Positions 6,111 to 8,675 of a stretch of 8,675 nucleotides of DNA are shown in pieces. Below the pieces are notes generated by a model, which saw nothing but the letters and a program-made list of their open reading frames with translations, was not told where the DNA came from and made no database searches. Each line of letters opens with the position of its first letter. Position 1 is the stretch's first letter. The DNA comes from Anaerolineae bacterium. GTDB lineage: Bacteria > Chloroflexota > Anaerolineae > B4-G1 > DUEL01. The stretch lies in NCBI GenBank assembly GCA_016926575.1, contig JAFGOJ010000260.1, positions 1-8,675 on the forward strand. Reading direction: 5' to 3'. A program made the translations under genes and the position numbers.

Positions 6111-6653
6111 ATGAACGCAAAATTTATCGATGAAGTCAGAAAACTGGGCGGCCTGAGCGACGAAGACCAAAAGCTGCTGGCCGATATGCGCCCGGCGATG
6201 GAGAGGCAGGCTCCCGCCATTGTCGCCGCTTTCTACGACAACTTGCAACAGAACGAGCGCGCATACGAGATTTTGAACGCTGAACCGGGCCGCGTCGACA
6301 GGCTCAAAGGCCACCTCACTCACTGGCTGTACAGCCTGGTCGAAGGCAACTACGGCGACGACTACTTCGACAAGCGGTACCGCATCGGCCACCGCCACGT
6401 CGAAGTCGGCCTCGAACCGCGCTACGTCATCGCCGCGATGATGTGGTGCCGCATCAAAGCCTCCGAGCTGATGAGCGCAGAGTACGCCGACGACCCCGAC
6501 GCCGCTCACCGTATGGCCGCTCTCAGCAAAGCAATGGACCTCGACCTGAACATCATGCTCCAATCCTACGACGACAAACGCGTCGAGCAATTCCTGGAAG
6601 TGACCGGTTTCAGCAAGGTGTTGTTCGAAAATATGCTCTCCGGAGGAGGATAA
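6111..6653 (+). CDS. Single-domain protoglobin / globin-coupled-sensor-type heme protein
   Basis: A 180-residue protein matching the sensor globin fold. The diagnostic segment is RIGHRHVEVGLEPRYVIAAM (91-110), with His96 at the proximal heme-iron ligand position of the GxxHxxxGLxP motif. The preceding FYDNL (Tyr42) is a candidate distal B10 Tyr. Helices at 1-30 (Z/A), 60-80 and 115-150 fit the rest of the fold. Globin-coupled sensors usually carry a C-terminal methyl-accepting, GGDEF or kinase domain. Here the protein ends shortly after the globin in a short helix and GGG, so any output must pass through a partner protein. It likely binds O2, NO or CO. The SD AAGGGGAG is well placed. The gene lies 10 bp after the Roadblock gene and 3 bp before the diiron protein gene. 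Confidence 0.9.
   Translation: MNAKFIDEVRKLGGLSDEDQKLLADMRPAMERQAPAIVAAFYDNLQQNERAYEILNAEPGRVDRLKGHLTHWLYSLVEGNYGDDYFDKRYRIGHRHVEVGLEPRYVIAAMMWCRIKASELMSAEYADDPDAAHRMAALSKAMDLDLNIMLQSYDDKRVEQFLEVTGFSKVLFENMLSGGG
6642..6649 (+). promoter_or_regulatory. Ribosome binding site inside the last codons of the protoglobin gene
   Basis: GGAGGAGG forms the final Gly codons of the protoglobin and ends seven bases before the ATG of the next gene. Termination and re-initiation are therefore nearly contiguous, pointing to coupled synthesis of the two proteins. Confidence 0.65.
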
Positions 6654-6656
6654 TCG

Positions 6657-7412
6657 ATGCCAACCCAAGCGCTATTCGAAACCGCAGAACATAGAAATAT
6701 TCTGCTGGAAGACTTTACCTCCGGAAAAATGGTGCAGGCCAACCAACACCTGATCATCCACAAGAACGAAGCCATCCTGCTCGACCCCGGCGGCCACAAG
6801 GTCTACTCGTCCATCCTGGAGGAACTGTCAACCGTGGTGCCTCTGGGCTGGCTCAAGCACATCTTCTTCTCTCACCAGGACCCGGACATCGTCGCTGCCG
6901 CCAACGGCTGGCTGATGACCACCGACGCGACCGGCTACATCCCTACGCCCTGGATTCGCTTCATCACCCACTTCGGCGTCGACGATTTGCTGGTCGAAAA
7001 GATCCACCCCATCCCCGACGCCGGCATGAAAATCGACCTGGCCGGCTGCCCGCTGCTCGTCATCCCGGCCCACTTCCTCCACTCCCCCGCCAACTTCCAG
7101 GTCTACGATCCCGTGTCCAAGATTCTCTACACCGGCGACCTGGGCGCGTCTCTGGGGCAAACCTACACGATCGTCAGCAACTTCGACGATCACGTGCAGT
7201 ACATGATCGGCTTCCACCGCCGCTACATCGCCTCCAGCAAGGCGCTCAAATTGTGGGCCAACATGGTGCGGCAGTTGGATATCGAAGCTATCGCGCCTCA
7301 GCACGGGGCAATGATGATGGGCAAGGCGCACGTCGAGCGGTTCATCGACTGGATCGCCAATCTGACCTGTGGCCTGGATTTGATGGAAAGCGTGTATAAG
7401 GTCCCCTCGTAG
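6657..7412 (+). CDS. Diiron metallo-beta-lactamase-fold protein, flavodiiron/ODP-like oxygen-binding protein
   Basis: A 251-residue protein equivalent to the N-terminal domain of flavodiiron proteins (FprA type) without the flavodoxin half. The fold starts HLIIHKNEAILLDPGG. The metal-site motif is SHQDPDI (His73, Asp75, Asp77), then His142 in FLHSPANF, Asp161 in LYTGDLGAS and His216 in APQHGAM. Compared with the flavodiiron HxExDH motif, the first Glu is Asp and the final His is Ile, so the site is conserved but altered. Lacking flavin, it is unlikely to be an efficient O2/NO reductase by itself; related stand-alone ODPs act as oxygen-binding sensors in chemotaxis systems. Its close coupling to a protoglobin supports a sensory role (inference). 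A hydrolase function is the alternative, less likely given the missing HxHxDH. Confidence 0.85.
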   Translation: MPTQALFETAEHRNILLEDFTSGKMVQANQHLIIHKNEAILLDPGGHKVYSSILEELSTVVPLGWLKHIFFSHQDPDIVAAANGWLMTTDATGYIPTPWIRFITHFGVDDLLVEKIHPIPDAGMKIDLAGCPLLVIPAHFLHSPANFQVYDPVSKILYTGDLGASLGQTYTIVSNFDDHVQYMIGFHRRYIASSKALKLWANMVRQLDIEAIAPQHGAMMMGKAHVERFIDWIANLTCGLDLMESVYKVPS

Positions 7413-7430
7413 GGCTGAAGGGAAGCGGGC

Positions 7431-8453
7431 GTGGCTCAAACGAAAGCAAATATTCTGGTCGTAGACGATGACGCGGGCGTGCGCAACGGCCTGCAACGCA
7501 TCCTGGGCGGGGTCGGCTACGCGACGACCGGTGCCGAAACCGCCGAGGACGCCCTCGAACGGCTGGTCGGCGACGCATTCGACCTGGTGCTGACCGACTT
7601 GCAGATGCCCGGCATGGACGGCCTGGCGCTGCTCGAAGAGATCAAACAGATCTCCCCCGACATCCCCGTTGTAATGATTACCGCCTATGGGTCGATGGAC
7701 GTCGTCATCCGGGCGCTGCGCAGCGGGGTGAGCGACTTCGTGACCAAACCCTTCAAGCCGGAGGACCTGCTCGGCATCGTCGAGCGGGAGGTGGCACGCT
7801 ACCAGCGCGCCGCCTCCCAGAGCAGCGCACCGGCGGTGCTGGGTCTGCAACTCTCCGCCCAGCAGATAGACGAGATCGACCACCTGCTGGCGGAGATCCG
7901 CGCCGAGGTCGCCGCCCGCTGCATCCTGCTCATCGAGGGCACCGGCCACCTGATCGATGCCAAAGGCAGCATCGAGGACATCAACATCTCGGCCCTGGCC
8001 TCGCTGGTAGCGGGCGACTTCGCCGCCACGTCGGGCATCGCCTCGCTCATCGGCGAGGAAGATGCCTTCCGCCTCAATTACCACGAGGGCGACCGCTACA
8101 GCGTCTATTCCGCCCAGGTCGCCCCCGACGTGTTCTTGCTGATCGTCTTCGGGCAAGAGATCAAGCTGGGTTCCGTGCTCTACTACGCCCGGCAGATCAT
8201 CCCCCGGCTGCAAAAGATCGTCGGCAGCGCCGCGGTCGTGCCGCGCCCTCCTGCGCCCCCCACCCCTCCGCCCGCCGCCACTGTGACCGTTGTGACGGAA
8301 GAGTCAGCGCCGGAATGGACCGCACCGTCCGGCCCGGCCGAGGTCTTCTCTTTCGAAGAAGCTCTGAACAGCGGGCTGCTGGGCGACAACGTGCTGGACG
8401 CCTTCGACGCGCAATTCGCCTCCCTGTGGGGGCCTGGCGAAGACACCGGCTGA
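7431..8453 (+). CDS. Second receiver-Roadblock/LC7 fusion protein
   Basis: A 340-residue paralogue of the 2102-3109 product. The receiver (about 5-122) has Asp12/Asp13, phosphoacceptor Asp56 in LVLTDLQMP, Thr84 in MITAYG and Lys106 in TKPF, so it should be phosphorylatable. The Roadblock domain (about 144-265) shares AARCILLI, NYHEG, LIVFGQEIKLGSVLYYARQ with its paralogue. A Pro-rich linker (about 270-283) and an acidic tail with FEEALNSGLL (308-317) follow, echoing IETAIAQGLI at the other protein's end. The start is GTG at 7431 (AQTKANILVVDDD), preceded by GAAGGGAAG; no upstream ATG fits the domain. It lies 18 bp after the diiron protein gene and is the last gene of the apparent operon. It probably links kinase output to the GTPase. 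Confidence 0.9.
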   Translation: MAQTKANILVVDDDAGVRNGLQRILGGVGYATTGAETAEDALERLVGDAFDLVLTDLQMPGMDGLALLEEIKQISPDIPVVMITAYGSMDVVIRALRSGVSDFVTKPFKPEDLLGIVEREVARYQRAASQSSAPAVLGLQLSAQQIDEIDHLLAEIRAEVAARCILLIEGTGHLIDAKGSIEDINISALASLVAGDFAATSGIASLIGEEDAFRLNYHEGDRYSVYSAQVAPDVFLLIVFGQEIKLGSVLYYARQIIPRLQKIVGSAAVVPRPPAPPTPPPAATVTVVTEESAPEWTAPSGPAEVFSFEEALNSGLLGDNVLDAFDAQFASLWGPGEDTG

Positions 8454-8573
8454 CGCCTGGCTTGTGGAGACGCGGCCAACACAGCCCCCTCGTCCCTTCT
8501 ACCCGGGCACCTTTCCCTCTGAAATAGAGCCCATAATCGCTTCGCTCACAACCGATGGACGAAAATGTAGTCG

Positions 8574-8639
8574 CGCTTTCAGCGTGACGCCCGCTCGGCG
8601 TGGGTCCACGACCTGCGCTTCCGCCGGGTCACCCGGCGG
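8574..8639. repeat. Cluster of short GC-rich inverted repeats downstream of the operon
   Basis: Four consecutive hairpins are visible: CGCT-TTC-AGCG (8574-8584), ACGCC-N5-GGCGT (8587-8601), CGTGG-GT-CCACG (8599-8610, overlapping the previous one) and CCGCCGGG-TCA-CCCGGCGG (8621-8639). The last, an 8-bp perfect stem, is the strongest. None is followed by a T-run on either strand, so a classical intrinsic terminator is not supported. The rest of 8454-8675 shows no gene. Confidence 0.45.
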
Positions 8640-8675
8640 GAGCAATAACGTCGGCTATTTTCGGAACAGAGGCCA

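Noticed and set aside
6828..8213. 461-codon open frame on the minus strand
   Set aside because: Antisense to the diiron protein and the receiver-Roadblock gene, with low-complexity composition and no recognisable motif.
8621..8639. Intrinsic terminator
   Set aside because: The hairpin is strong but followed by GAGCAATAACG, and no T-run is present on either strand.
8454..8675. tRNA or small RNA gene in the terminal non-coding stretch
   Set aside because: No T-arm consensus, acceptor stem pairing or convincing promoter was seen; only unconnected short hairpins.
1..8675. CRISPR array, insertion sequence or attachment site
   Set aside because: No spaced repeats, transposase or integrase motifs, or terminal inverted repeats were found; composition is uniform apart from the short intergenic gaps.

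Overview
The window is a compact, GC-rich, all-plus-strand signalling locus from a bacterium. It holds ten genes, the first cut by the left edge, with short gaps or overlaps throughout. No protein shows a signal peptide or membrane segment, so the whole set looks cytoplasmic. The organism cannot be fixed from the sequence. High GC, an MglA-type GTPase with several Roadblock/LC7 proteins, receiver-Roadblock fusions and a DUF4388 domain suggest a Chloroflexota-like or deltaproteobacterial-like lineage, and Chloroflexota is my low-confidence preference.

Left part (2-3109): an OmpR-family response regulator (5' end missing); a 124-bp intergenic region with a Pho-box-shaped direct repeat, a perfect hairpin and an extended -10-like element; a soluble hybrid histidine kinase (HisKA-HATPase-receiver); and a receiver-Roadblock fusion. 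The kinase's receiver and the next gene's receiver look like close paralogues.

Middle part (3110-6100): an AT-rich 85-bp gap with a promoter-like element; a histidine kinase whose N-terminal receiver has Glu instead of the phosphoacceptor Asp; an MglA-like small GTPase; a stand-alone Roadblock protein overlapping it by ATGA; and a DUF4388-Roadblock fusion with a strong internal ribosome binding site exactly at the domain junction.

Right part (6101-8675): a single-domain protoglobin, a diiron metallo-beta-lactamase-fold protein related to the flavodiiron/ODP oxygen-binding family, a second receiver-Roadblock fusion, and about 220 bp of non-coding sequence with several small hairpins.

Working model (inference): two adjacent O2/NO-binding proteins supply a gas signal, two soluble kinases and several receivers carry phosphoryl groups, and four Roadblock domains around one MglA-like GTPase turn this into a nucleotide-state switch. 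The OmpR-type regulator gives a transcriptional output. The arrangement recalls actinobacterial 'conservons' (kinase-like protein, Roadblock, DUF742, GTPase) but has a different gene set, with heme and diiron sensors built into the operon.
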